DNA of 47,922 nt from Clostridia bacterium (GTDB lineage Bacteria > Bacillota > Clostridia > Oscillospirales > CAG-272), in assembly GCA_024404505.1 (NCBI GenBank), contig JAKSPU010000005.1:1-47922 (forward strand). Direction: 5' to 3'. Position numbers and translations under genes: made by a program. Below the pieces are notes generated by a model that saw nothing but the letters and a program-made list of their open reading frames with translations, ran no database searches and was not told where the DNA came from. Below are positions 1-7,835 of this stretch, in pieces; positions within the stretch are counted from its first letter, which is position 1, and each line of letters begins with the position of its first letter.

Positions 1-62
1 ATAGAAAAGCACCGCCGATGCGGTGCTTTTCTATTTGGCAGGGGCAGGAGGATTCAGAACCC
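1..62 (-). repeat. Duplicated terminator plus tRNA-Trp 3' fragment
   Basis: Bases 1-55 are identical to 179-233, which hold the terminator and 3' end of the intact tRNA-Trp. The copy contains the 13-bp hairpin (3-15 with 20-32, loop CGAT), the encoded CCA (complement at 36-39), the acceptor 3' strand and part of the T arm. It then carries one extra A at 56 and leaves tRNA homology near 62. No D arm or anticodon arm follows, so this is a truncated tRNA remnant and not a gene. The window starts inside this copy, so its upstream extent is unknown. Confidence 0.85.
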
Positions 63-180
63 ATCCTCGCGGCTTTGCGTTCCGCCAAGCGCGCTCGGCG
101 GCAAGCTGCTCCGGAAAAATTGTAAAGAGAGCGTTCTCTTGCAGCTTGCACGCGGGCCTCACCCCGAACCCCTGCCAAAT

Positions 181-210
181 AGAAAAGCACCGCCGATGCG
201 GTGCTTTTCT
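181..210 (-). terminator. Terminator of tRNA-Trp
   Basis: A perfect 13-bp stem (181-193 with 198-210, loop CGAT at 194-197) has AGAAAAGC at one end and GCTTTTCT at the other, so it can act on both strands. It starts four bases past the tRNA CCA end. The symmetry extends further: 169-222 is a perfect 25-bp inverted repeat, because the CCCCTGCCAAAT of the tRNA end recurs inverted on the far side. Confidence 0.8.
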
Positions 211-213
211 ATT

Positions 214-289
214 TGGCAGGGGCAGGAGGATTCGAACCCGCGACCCACGGTTTTGGAGACCGGTACTCTACCAGCTGAGCTATACCCCT
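214..289 (-). tRNA. tRNA-Trp (CCA anticodon)
   Basis: Read on the minus strand this is a 76-nt tRNA with encoded CCA. The acceptor stem AGGGGTA pairs with TGCCCCT. The D arm is GCTC/GAGT, the anticodon loop is CTCCAAA with anticodon CCA, and the T loop is TTCGAAT. Two internal pairs look mismatched when folded by eye: 27:43 as C-T and 50:64 as C-C. The gene has its own promoter at 304-332 and a terminator directly downstream. The Trp assignment is secure; whether the mismatches matter is not known. Confidence 0.95.
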
Positions 290-303
290 GTGCAACGGAT
301 GGT

Positions 304-332
304 ATTATAGCACAAACGCAGGGAAAAAGCAA
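304..332 (-). promoter_or_regulatory. Sigma-A promoter of tRNA-Trp
   Basis: On the minus strand a -35 of TTGCTT (327-332) and a -10 of TATAAT (304-309) are separated by 17 bp. The -10 lies 14 nt before the tRNA 5' end, as expected for a short leader. Confidence 0.8.
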
Positions 333-406
333 TAGGTTTTTGAAAAAAAGTTTGAGAAAATTTCTTCCTTTCGTCCGTCATCCGGCTCACGGACTCAAAA
401 AGGGTC

Positions 407-435
407 TTGCACTTTCCGAAAAAGTGTGTTATAAT
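407..435 (+). promoter_or_regulatory. Sigma-A promoter of the topoisomerase operon
   Basis: A -35 of TTGCAC (407-412) and a -10 of TATAAT (430-435) have a 17-bp spacer. They lie about 95 bp before the ATG at 530. This is the only obvious promoter before the run of plus-strand genes that reaches 8815. Confidence 0.75.
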
Positions 436-529
436 ATAATATTGAGAGAATATGCCCTTTCGGGCTTTCCGCATACAAGCATAAAGCAGACGCGTCCGCT
501 TCCGGACCGCGTCCGTACAAGGAGGTACT

Positions 530-2635
530 ATGTCCGCAAAGAAGACAGATATTGAAGCCGAAACCAAAAAGCCTGCAGCGCCCAAGGCCGCCGGGACCGC
601 CGTCAAGGAGCCCAAGGCCAAGGCAGCCAAGCAGCCCAAAACAGAAGCCCCCGCCGAATACGGCGACGAAATGATCAAATCCCTCAAGGGCGCCGACCGC
701 GTCCGCAAGCGTCCGGGCGTCATCTTCGGCTCGGACGGACTTGACGGCTGCGAGCATTCCTTCTTTGAGATCCTGTCCAACGCCGTGGACGAGGCCAAGG
801 AGGGCTACGGCTCCGTGATCAGGGTCATTTACTATCAGGATCGCAGCATCACCGTGGACGACCACGGACGCGGCGTCCCGCTCGGCTGGAACGAGCGCGA
901 GGGCCGCTGGAACTGGGACCTCATTTACTGTGAGCTGTATGCCGGCGGCAAGTACGACAACAACATGGGCGGCGCCGCCTATGAGTTCTCACTCGGTCTG
1001 AACGGCCTCGGCGCCTGCGCGACGCAGTACTCGTCCGAGTATATGACGGTCGAATCCTACAACGGCACGGTCAAGCGGTCCATCGGCTTCAAAAAGGGTG
1101 AGCCTGTGACCGAGCTTATGGAGGAGCCGCTCGACAAGAAGACCGCCCGGACCGGCACGGTGTGCCATTGGAAGCCGGACCTTGAGGTGTTCACCGACAT
1201 CAATATCCCGGACGAGTTCTTCGCTGACGTCCTGCACCGACAGGCTGTGGTCAACGCGGGCATCCGTTTCGACCTCTCCATCGAGCAGCCGGACGGCAGC
1301 TTCGCCGAGCAGTCCTTCTTCTATCAGAACGGCATCTCGGATTACATCGAGGAGCAGGTCGGCGACGCGGCTATGACGGCGCCGGTGCTGTGGCATCTGG
1401 AAACGCAGGGCCGCGACCGCGAGGACAAGCCGGAATACAAGCTGAAGGCCGATTTCTCCTTCTGCGTGTCGAACAAGGTCACGATGCTGGAGTACTACCA
1501 CAACTCGAGCTTTCTTGAGTACGGCGGCTCGCCCGACCGTGCCGTCAAGCTGGCGTTCACTTACGCGGTGGACAAGTACATCAAAACCGCCAACAAGTAT
1601 ACGAAAAACGAGAACAAGGTGACGTTCGCGGACATCGCGGACTGTCTCGTGCTGGTGGTCAACAGCAGCTCGACCCAGACATCTTACGAAAACCAGACCA
1701 AGAAGGCCATCAACAACGCGTTCATCTACGAGGCGATGAATGACTTCATCCGCTCCCAGCTGGAGGTCTACTTCATCGAGCATCCGACAGAGGCGGAGCT
1801 GTTCGCCAATCAGGTGCTGGTGAACAAACGCAGCCGCGAGAGCGCGGAGGCACAGCGCATCAGCATCAAGAAGAAGCTGACCGGCACCATCGACATGGCC
1901 AACCGCGTCGAAAAGTTCGTCAACTGCCGCTCCAAGGACCCGTCCATGCGCGAGCTGTACATCGTGGAGGGCGATTCCGCCCTGACCTCCGTCAAGCTGG
2001 CGCGCGACCCCGAGTTCCAGGCTGTCATCCCCGTCCGCGGCAAGACCCTCAACTGCCTCAAGGCGGACTACGAGCGCATCTTCAAGAGCGAGATCATCAC
2101 AGACCTGTTGCGCGTGATCGGCTGCGGCGTGGAGATCTCCGGCAAGAAGCTCAAGGGCGATCTGACGCCCTTCGATCTCTCGCAGCTGCGCTGGTCCAAG
2201 ATCATCCTCTGCACCGATGCCGACGAGGACGGCTTCCAGATCCGGACGCTGCTCCTGACACTGTTCTACCGTCTGCTGCCGACGCTGCTCGCGGAGAACA
2301 AGGTCTTCATCGCCGAGACGCCGCTGTTTGAGATCACGACCAAGGACAAGACCTACTTCGCGTACGATGAATTCGAGAAGGCAGACATCCTGCGGAAGCT
2401 GGGCAACACCCGGTACACGCTGCAGCGTTCCAAGGGCTTGGGCGAGAACACGCCGGACATGATGTCCGAGACGACCATGAAGCCGCAATCCCGCCGGCTC
2501 GTCGCCGTGACGCCGACCGACGCCGCCGCGACCGCTTATATGTTCGACACGCTGCTCGGCGACGACCTCGCCGCGCGCAAGGAATTCATTGCCCTGCACG
2601 GCGCCGAGTACGTCAAGGACGCCGATCTGGAATAA
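530..2635 (+). CDS. Divergent DNA gyrase/topoisomerase IV B-type subunit
   Basis: This is a 701-residue ATP-dependent type II topoisomerase B subunit. The ATG follows AAGGAGGTACT. Residues 1-42 are a Lys/Ala/Pro-rich tail. A GHKL ATPase domain follows, with the N-box EILSNAVDEA, the G1 motif DDHGRGVP, a glycine-rich GLNGLGACAT and the QTK loop ENQTKKAINN. The Toprim domain has EGDSA, RGKTLN and DADEDG, then RSKGLGE near the C terminus. The acidic catalytic residues are present, but the usual EGDSAGG reads EGDSALT and DADVDG reads DADEDG. Family members act with an A subunit (GyrA/ParC) to pass DNA duplexes. No A subunit lies in this window; the next genes encode membrane proteins. It could be ParE, GyrB or an accessory paralogue. 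Confidence 0.88.
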   Translation: MSAKKTDIEAETKKPAAPKAAGTAVKEPKAKAAKQPKTEAPAEYGDEMIKSLKGADRVRKRPGVIFGSDGLDGCEHSFFEILSNAVDEAKEGYGSVIRVIYYQDRSITVDDHGRGVPLGWNEREGRWNWDLIYCELYAGGKYDNNMGGAAYEFSLGLNGLGACATQYSSEYMTVESYNGTVKRSIGFKKGEPVTELMEEPLDKKTARTGTVCHWKPDLEVFTDINIPDEFFADVLHRQAVVNAGIRFDLSIEQPDGSFAEQSFFYQNGISDYIEEQVGDAAMTAPVLWHLETQGRDREDKPEYKLKADFSFCVSNKVTMLEYYHNSSFLEYGGSPDRAVKLAFTYAVDKYIKTANKYTKNENKVTFADIADCLVLVVNSSSTQTSYENQTKKAINNAFIYEAMNDFIRSQLEVYFIEHPTEAELFANQVLVNKRSRESAEAQRISIKKKLTGTIDMANRVEKFVNCRSKDPSMRELYIVEGDSALTSVKLARDPEFQAVIPVRGKTLNCLKADYERIFKSEIITDLLRVIGCGVEISGKKLKGDLTPFDLSQLRWSKIILCTDADEDGFQIRTLLLTLFYRLLPTLLAENKVFIAETPLFEITTKDKTYFAYDEFEKADILRKLGNTRYTLQRSKGLGENTPDMMSETTMKPQSRRLVAVTPTDAAATAYMFDTLLGDDLAARKEFIALHGAEYVKDADLE

Positions 2636-2690
2636 ACACACAGAGCCGCGGGGCGGTATGCCTCCGCGGCCCGGGATCAAGGAGGATCGT

Positions 2691-3578
2691 ATGAAAAATC
2701 TCTTCCGTATCGACCGTACGAATGATGACCTTTCGGGAAAGTGGGAGGCCACGCCGTTTGACGAAGGCCACATCACGTCCGAACTGGAAAAGCAGCTGGA
2801 TGCCGTCACCGCGGACGCCATCGGCGGGGACGATGACAAGGATCAGGAGATCCGGGCCGCGTCGCGCCCCGATTGGCGCTTCTGGGTGGGACTCGGCCTG
2901 ATGGTGGCCGTCATGGTCACGGCGCTGGTCGCCAAGGACGCCGTTTTTGCCTCTGGGACCTCATACCTGAGCTGGGCGCTGCTGATCGTGCTGGCGATCA
3001 GCACGGTGTTGATCTCCCTTTCCCGCCGCACGCAGCGCCGGAGCATCGACAACGCCTTCAAGGAGCAGTCCGAGGTCGATTTCAAGGCTGCCATGGAAAA
3101 GCTGGACGCACTGTCCGGCGAGGCCCGTGAGATGCTCGGCATCCCCGATGACGCACTGGAGCTGGATGTGTTCCCCTACGTCTTCACGTGCAAGAACGGG
3201 GCTGAAAAATCCATTTACCGCAAAGGCCGTTTTGATCAGATCCCGATGCTGGCGTGGCGGAGAGGCAGCGATCTCTTGCTGTCTGACTCCCGCGCCGTGG
3301 TCTCGATCCCCGGGGACGCCGTCCTCGGCAAGCAGGAATACGACGAGGACTTCTCTCTGGAAATCTGGCTCAAGGGAGAGGAGTGCGGCAAGGGCCGCTT
3401 CAAGCCTTACAATCTGAAGAAGTCCGGCCTGATGGGCTGCAAGGGACACACCTACTACGGTGTGGTCCTGCGGGCGCAGACCGGTGACAGCTTCGAGGTG
3501 CTGGTCCCGGACTACGATCTCTGCGAGCTGGAGAAGCTGATCTCCCTGCCCGATCTGTCCGCTTCCTCCGAAAACTGA
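2691..3578 (+). CDS. Uncharacterised two-helix membrane protein
   Basis: This 295-residue protein begins at the ATG preceded by AAGGAGGATCGT. An upstream in-frame ATG at 2589 overlaps the topoisomerase gene and has no binding site, so it was not used. A charged N-terminal segment of about 60 residues precedes two close transmembrane helices (about 62-82 and 88-108). A soluble C-terminal domain of about 185 residues follows, rich in beta-type sequence and probably cytoplasmic. The family is not recognised. The gene is 55 bp behind the topoisomerase gene and 25 bp before the next membrane protein, so all three are probably co-transcribed. Confidence 0.75.
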   Translation: MKNLFRIDRTNDDLSGKWEATPFDEGHITSELEKQLDAVTADAIGGDDDKDQEIRAASRPDWRFWVGLGLMVAVMVTALVAKDAVFASGTSYLSWALLIVLAISTVLISLSRRTQRRSIDNAFKEQSEVDFKAAMEKLDALSGEAREMLGIPDDALELDVFPYVFTCKNGAEKSIYRKGRFDQIPMLAWRRGSDLLLSDSRAVVSIPGDAVLGKQEYDEDFSLEIWLKGEECGKGRFKPYNLKKSGLMGCKGHTYYGVVLRAQTGDSFEVLVPDYDLCELEKLISLPDLSASSEN

Positions 3579-3603
3579 GACATACCGAAAAGGAGTACGA
3601 AAA

Positions 3604-4542
3604 ATGAACAACTCTCCCTTCGACCGCAGCAAGGGTGCGGTCGCATTCAACAAGTACAGCGTCGCACGCGGGAACCTCCTGCTGACCGTGATCCTGACCG
3701 TGATCAATATCGTCCTGTCCGCGCTGAACGCGTCCGTCTACCTGTTGTTCTCCGCGTCGATCCCGTATATCATCGCCTCTGTGGGTTCGGGTCTTATGTA
3801 CGACCGCGAGTTCGCCGCCGAGATGGGCGTGACGGAGGAAATGATCCCGGTGATCTTCACCGTTCTGCTTATCGTCGGTCTTGTGCTGACCGTGCCGTAC
3901 TTCCTCTGCTGGCTGTTCTCCAAGAAGCACTACGGTTGGATGATTGCTGCGCTGGTGCTGTTCTCGCTGGACACGCTGTTCCTGCTGTTCAACTTCGATA
4001 TCAGCCTGATCCTCGACCTTCTGATCCACGCGTGGGTGCTGTACTACCTCATCATGGGCGTCGTCAACGGCGCGCGCTTCTGCAAGGCGGAGGCCGAAGC
4101 GGCGGCTGCGGAGCAGGCGGTCCGGGAGTCGACCGAAGGAATCCCGCCCGAGGATGACGGCTCGTCTGTCAACGAGACCGAAGCCGTTTCCGGCACGGAG
4201 GACACGGACGGCGCCGACAGCCTGTATACCATCGAAACGCCCGAAGTCCGCGATTCCCTTCCCCTGCGGAGCGCGGAGCAAGCCGCCGCGGGCGGCGAAA
4301 AGGTCAGCGTGTACGTCGAGACCGTGTACCGCGACCGCTTGCACATCGTGTACCGCCGCGTCGGCAAGACCGACGAGCTGGTCGTCAACGACAGCGTGTA
4401 CGCCGAGATGCCCCGCGCCAAGACCAACTGCCACATGACGGCCGTCGTGGACGGCGTGACGATCGACGCCGGTGTCGCCAACAGCAGCAATATCATCGCC
4501 GCGGACGGCGTCGTGCTGGCGCATACGGTCCGCTGGCTGTAA
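3604..4542 (+). CDS. Uncharacterised polytopic membrane protein
   Basis: This is a 312-residue protein with about five predicted transmembrane helices in residues 20-155, for example the stretches LLLTVILTVINIVLSAL and VIFTVLLIVGLVLTV. An acidic, low-complexity segment (about 165-230) follows, rich in Glu, Ala, Thr and Asp. The C-terminal domain of about 75 residues begins near KVSVYVETVYRDR and looks like a compact beta domain. The start follows AAAAGGAGTACGAAAA. No family is recognised. It sits between the two-helix membrane protein and a lipoprotein in the same orientation, so an envelope role is the most that can be inferred. Confidence 0.72.
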   Translation: MNNSPFDRSKGAVAFNKYSVARGNLLLTVILTVINIVLSALNASVYLLFSASIPYIIASVGSGLMYDREFAAEMGVTEEMIPVIFTVLLIVGLVLTVPYFLCWLFSKKHYGWMIAALVLFSLDTLFLLFNFDISLILDLLIHAWVLYYLIMGVVNGARFCKAEAEAAAAEQAVRESTEGIPPEDDGSSVNETEAVSGTEDTDGADSLYTIETPEVRDSLPLRSAEQAAAGGEKVSVYVETVYRDRLHIVYRRVGKTDELVVNDSVYAEMPRAKTNCHMTAVVDGVTIDAGVANSSNIIAADGVVLAHTVRWL

Positions 4543-4559
4543 ATCGTAAGGTGAAGTCC

Positions 4560-5153
4560 ATGAAACGCCTGATCACCGCAGCGGCCCTGCTGCTCACGGT
4601 CTGTCTGCTGGCAGGGTGTACCGCACCCGGGACCGGCGGAGGCCGGTCAACGGGTCCGACCGAGCGCAAAACGTCCGCGCCGGAAACACAGCCGCCGATC
4701 CCGTCCGGGTATGCACGGTATACGATCGAGAACTTCGGTCTGTCCGTGCCGGACAGCTTCAACCCCTTCACCTCGGGCGATAAGAGCAACCTGCTGGCGT
4801 TGAATGACAGGGCTGCTCAGATCTACGTCCGCAAGTGTACGGCTGCCGATACGGGAACGGATGAATCCTACTTCAACCGTCTGAGCGCCGCCGAGTATTG
4901 CGATCTGTACTGTGCCGTCAAGGGGATCACCGATTGTGAAACGATAACGAGCCACGCCAAACGGTCAGCCGCGGTACGCTATACCGTCCCCGGCGATTCC
5001 GACGACACGACAGCCGTGTTTTCCCTGTACTTTATCCGGGACACGGACCACGGATGCGTCTGGCTGGTCAGGACCCGGCACACCCTGAATACGCAGGAAA
5101 CCTACGACGGATTGTTTGAGGAGCTGACGTATTGGATGTCCGCCGCGGAATAA
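4560..5153 (+). CDS. Small uncharacterised lipoprotein
   Basis: A 197-residue protein begins MKRLITAAALLLTVCLLAGC, a signal peptide with a clear LAGC lipobox, so lipid attachment at Cys20 is expected. A Thr/Pro/Gly-rich spacer follows, then a domain of about 150 residues that starts YTIENFGLSVPDSF. This opening resembles that of the repeated domain in the lipoprotein at 28783-29883, but the relation is only a visual impression. A GTG at 4551 is a possible alternative start; the ATG at 4560 gives the normal signal peptide. The gene is 17 bp downstream of the previous stop. Confidence 0.78.
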   Translation: MKRLITAAALLLTVCLLAGCTAPGTGGGRSTGPTERKTSAPETQPPIPSGYARYTIENFGLSVPDSFNPFTSGDKSNLLALNDRAAQIYVRKCTAADTGTDESYFNRLSAAEYCDLYCAVKGITDCETITSHAKRSAAVRYTVPGDSDDTTAVFSLYFIRDTDHGCVWLVRTRHTLNTQETYDGLFEELTYWMSAAE

Positions 5154-5171
5154 TCAAGAAAGAAACGTAAT

Positions 5172-5876
5172 ATGATGAAGGAATCGGAATACGCGGGGGA
5201 CCGGCAGCGGGCTGCCCGCATCGCGGACGCCCTGAAGGCGGTCTACCCGGACGCGGTCTGCGCCCTTGAGTGGGGCGGACAGGCCGGCGGGGACCCCGAC
5301 GCCATGCGCCGGGACAGCTGGAAGCTGTTGATCATGGCACGGCTGTCCGCGCAATGCACCGACGCGCGGGTCAACGTCGTCTGCCGGGAGCTGTTCGCGC
5401 GGTATCCGTCGCCGGAGGCGGTCGCGGACGCGCCGCTCGGGGATATTGAGGAGATCATCCGCTCCTGCGGGCTGTACCACAGCAAGGCCGTGAGCATCAA
5501 GGAGGCTTGTGCTATCCTCGTCTCCGATTACGGCGGAGTGGTCCCGGATGACATGGACGCGCTGCTCGCGCTGCCCGGCGTGGGACGCAAGATCGCCAAC
5601 CTGCTGCTCGGCGACGTCTACGGACGTCCCGGCGTGGTCACGGATACGCACTGTATCCGTATCTGCGGGCGGCTGGGCTTCTATGACGAATCGCTGAAGG
5701 AGCCCGCCAAGGTGGAACGCATCCTGAGCCGCGTCATCGAGCCGGACGAACAATCGGCGTTCTGCCATCGGATCGTACAGTTCGGGCGGGATGTCTGCAC
5801 GGCCCGCAGCCCCTCCTGCACGTCCTGCCCCCTTCGGGCATACTGTCTGCACGCACAAAATATGACCGATCCCTGA
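5172..5876 (+). CDS. nth: Endonuclease III (DNA glycosylase/AP lyase)
   Basis: This 234-residue base-excision repair enzyme removes oxidised pyrimidines and cleaves the abasic site. The helix-hairpin-helix motif is LPGVGRKIANLLLG, whose Lys matches the Schiff-base lysine of the family. TDTHCIRICGRLG supplies the catalytic Asp. The C terminus has the [4Fe-4S] pattern C-x6-C-x2-C-x5-C (CTARSPSCTSCPLRAYC). Length is close to the usual 210-220 residues. The ATG has only a weak AGAAAG-type binding site, and a second ATG follows immediately at 5175. Its position between a lipoprotein and an SLH protein gives no functional clue. Confidence 0.93.
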   Translation: MMKESEYAGDRQRAARIADALKAVYPDAVCALEWGGQAGGDPDAMRRDSWKLLIMARLSAQCTDARVNVVCRELFARYPSPEAVADAPLGDIEEIIRSCGLYHSKAVSIKEACAILVSDYGGVVPDDMDALLALPGVGRKIANLLLGDVYGRPGVVTDTHCIRICGRLGFYDESLKEPAKVERILSRVIEPDEQSAFCHRIVQFGRDVCTARSPSCTSCPLRAYCLHAQNMTDP

Positions 5877-5916
5877 CCGTGTGATACGGTGCGGGAAAGG
5901 CCAGAGGGAGAAGCGT

Positions 5917-7392
5917 ATGCGAAAGAAATGGATCGCGGCAGCCGCCGCGGCGGCTGCCGCGGCTGTTGCGCTGGCGGTTATCCTGATCATCCCCTCCGGA
6001 GCCGGCGTCATGTCGGATGAGGAGGCGGCGATCGTGGAATGGGCAGCCGCCCGGAATCTGACGACCGCCGCCGACTACGAGTCCGGCGCGGCGGTTTCCG
6101 TTGACGTGTTCATTCAGGCGCTGTGGAAGATGCTGGGCTCCCCGGAGCCGCTCGGTGACGTACCGGACGGACACGGGGACGACTCGCCATCCATGAAGTG
6201 GGCGGCAGCGGCCGGCATTCAGGATACGGCGGAAACGGCGTTCATTCAGCCGGGGCATACGATCACGCGGATCCAGGTGCTGTACAGCCTGTACCGGCTG
6301 GCCGGCAGCCCCCGGAACGAGGGAGAAATACACTTCAAGGACACACAGACGACGGTCTACTACCGGAAAGCGCTGGATTGGGCCTTTCAGAACGGGCTGA
6401 CCGACCGGGAAGCCGGCTCGGCCTTCCAGCCGCACCGCCCCTGCACGCAGTATATGCTGTACGGATTCTTGTACCGCTATGAGCAGGTCGTCGGGCCGTA
6501 CCGCGAGCCCGTGCAGACGCTGGGGGACTGCAAATGGATCGCGTTCGGCGATTCGCTGACGGACAACACGGGCGCCTGCTATACGGGTGCGCCGCGGAAG
6601 TACCATCTGCTCATCGCGGAGGCGACCGGCATCGACGTCACGGTGATGGGCGTCGGCGGCACGGGCTACTGGAAGGGCTCGGACACGAACCAATGCTTCT
6701 GGCAGCGGATGCGGAAAGCGCAGACGGACCCCGACGTGGACATCGTGACGATCTTCGGGTCCGTCAACGACCACACCATCTACACGGGTGCCTACTGGAA
6801 CGCGGATCACACCGTATTGAATTACTCGTACGTCATGAACGCCGGTAAAACCACCTCGGGCGTGCGGTCCTTCAACGACTTCAGGCTCATGAGCGCGCAG
6901 AAGGCGCTGTCCGATATGACGTTTGAGGAAACGATCAGCGACGGCAGCAAAACGTACGTGGCGTATGTGAACGAATGCATCAACGCGGCGCACGAGGCGT
7001 ATCCCAACGCAAAGATCGTGCTGGTCAACGAGATCGCGTTCTACAACACCAAAGCGGCACAGCTGGAGTACGAGCGTCTGATCAAGGGTGCGCTGGTGGC
7101 ACACCGCCGGGCTGCCGGAGACGATTGGCTGTCCATCGTCCAGCTGGACAAAAGCACCTTCGCGGGGATCGACGACCCGGCGCGCAAGTACGTGGACACG
7201 GTCGCCGGCATGGGGCTGTCCTTTGAGCAGCTGTCGAACACGACCTTCCGCTCCTACTACACCTACGACGCCAAGGGTCATCCCAACAACCTCTATAACC
7301 GCCTGTGGCTGGCTCCGGAGTTTGCGAACATCCTGTGCGACGCGCTGGGCATCGATCCCGAAACGCTGCCGGAGGAACTGAGAATCGATTGA
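5917..7392 (+). CDS. SLH-domain SGNH/GDSL hydrolase
   Basis: This 491-residue exported protein begins at the ATG after AGAGGGAGAAGCGT. It has an N-terminal signal or anchor helix of unusual poly-Ala composition. Residues about 40-190 look like S-layer homology repeats, which bind secondary cell-wall polymer (for example HFKDTQTTVYYRKALDWA and NGLTDREAGSAFQP). A catalytic SGNH domain follows: block I AFGDSLTDNTG supplies the nucleophilic Ser, GVGGTG the Gly, GSVNDH the Asn, and DAKGHPN near the C terminus the Asp-His pair. Such enzymes are typically esterases or deacetylases acting on cell-wall or glycan acyl groups. Substrate cannot be read from sequence. An in-frame GTG at 5881 is a less likely start. 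Confidence 0.85.
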   Translation: MRKKWIAAAAAAAAAAVALAVILIIPSGAGVMSDEEAAIVEWAAARNLTTAADYESGAAVSVDVFIQALWKMLGSPEPLGDVPDGHGDDSPSMKWAAAAGIQDTAETAFIQPGHTITRIQVLYSLYRLAGSPRNEGEIHFKDTQTTVYYRKALDWAFQNGLTDREAGSAFQPHRPCTQYMLYGFLYRYEQVVGPYREPVQTLGDCKWIAFGDSLTDNTGACYTGAPRKYHLLIAEATGIDVTVMGVGGTGYWKGSDTNQCFWQRMRKAQTDPDVDIVTIFGSVNDHTIYTGAYWNADHTVLNYSYVMNAGKTTSGVRSFNDFRLMSAQKALSDMTFEETISDGSKTYVAYVNECINAAHEAYPNAKIVLVNEIAFYNTKAAQLEYERLIKGALVAHRRAAGDDWLSIVQLDKSTFAGIDDPARKYVDTVAGMGLSFEQLSNTTFRSYYTYDAKGHPNNLYNRLWLAPEFANILCDALGIDPETLPEELRID

Positions 7393-7409
7393 GAAAGGGG
7401 ACTCTTTTC

Positions 7410-7643
7410 ATGAATCCGATACTGTCGAATTTGTTAGAATATCTGATCATCTTTAGTCCGATCGTCACGGTGCTCGCGTGGTTCGTCATCGCGCTCGTGC
7501 GCTTTCTGAAGGTGCCGAAGGACGATCCGCGGCGTAAAAGCCGCAGGGCATGGCTGATCGCGGCCTCCATCGTATGCGGCTGTGTCGCCGTGGTCTACGT
7601 TTCGATCATGATCCTGCTTGCCATTGCGATACGCAATATGTGA
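7410..7643 (+). CDS. Small two-helix membrane protein
   Basis: This is a 77-residue protein starting at the ATG 10 nt after GAAAGGGG. Two transmembrane helices (about 12-32 and 48-72) flank a basic loop (KVPKDDPRRKSRR). The positive loop suggests both termini are outside under the positive-inside rule. No family is recognised. It lies 17 bp after the SLH-SGNH gene and 15 bp before another small membrane protein, so it belongs to the same transcript. Confidence 0.7.
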   Translation: MNPILSNLLEYLIIFSPIVTVLAWFVIALVRFLKVPKDDPRRKSRRAWLIAASIVCGCVAVVYVSIMILLAIAIRNM

Positions 7644-7658
7644 CCGGAGGTATCAGCC

Positions 7659-7835
7659 TTGAAAAAAGTCCGTAAAAGCAAGCCCATGAGCGATCGGACG
7701 TACACGATCCTGCTGTTTTCCGTCATCGCGGTGTGTCTGCTCGGCACAGCGGCGCTGGTCGTCTATACCGCGTACGAGTACCACTACGTTTCGATCATCC
7801 GCTTCATCGCGGGAGAGAGGTGGTGGGGCGTATGA
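7659..7835 (+). CDS. Very small membrane protein with TTG start
   Basis: This 58-residue reading frame starts with TTG at 7659, eight bases after a strong GGAGG (7646-7650). The N terminus is basic (KKVRKSKPMSDR) and is followed by one hydrophobic helix (about residues 15-38) and a short aromatic tail ending AGERWWGV. Its TGA overlaps the ATG of the PstS-like gene as ATGA, a classic arrangement for translational coupling. An in-frame ATG at codon 10 (7686) is an alternative start. No family is recognised. The binding site, overlap and membrane composition support a real gene. Confidence 0.7.
   Translation: MKKVRKSKPMSDRTYTILLFSVIAVCLLGTAALVVYTAYEYHYVSIIRFIAGERWWGV

Noticed and set aside
63..168. 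A second tRNA gene between the duplicated tRNA ends
   Set aside because: No anticodon arm or D arm can be folded. Only the 3' acceptor and part of the T arm are present, with an extra base in the T loop.
989..2839. Long minus-strand open frame (616 codons) opposite the topoisomerase gene
   Set aside because: It is an antisense shadow typical of high-GC DNA: Arg/Leu/Val-rich, no family motifs, no ribosome binding site, and the plus strand encodes clear topoisomerase motifs.
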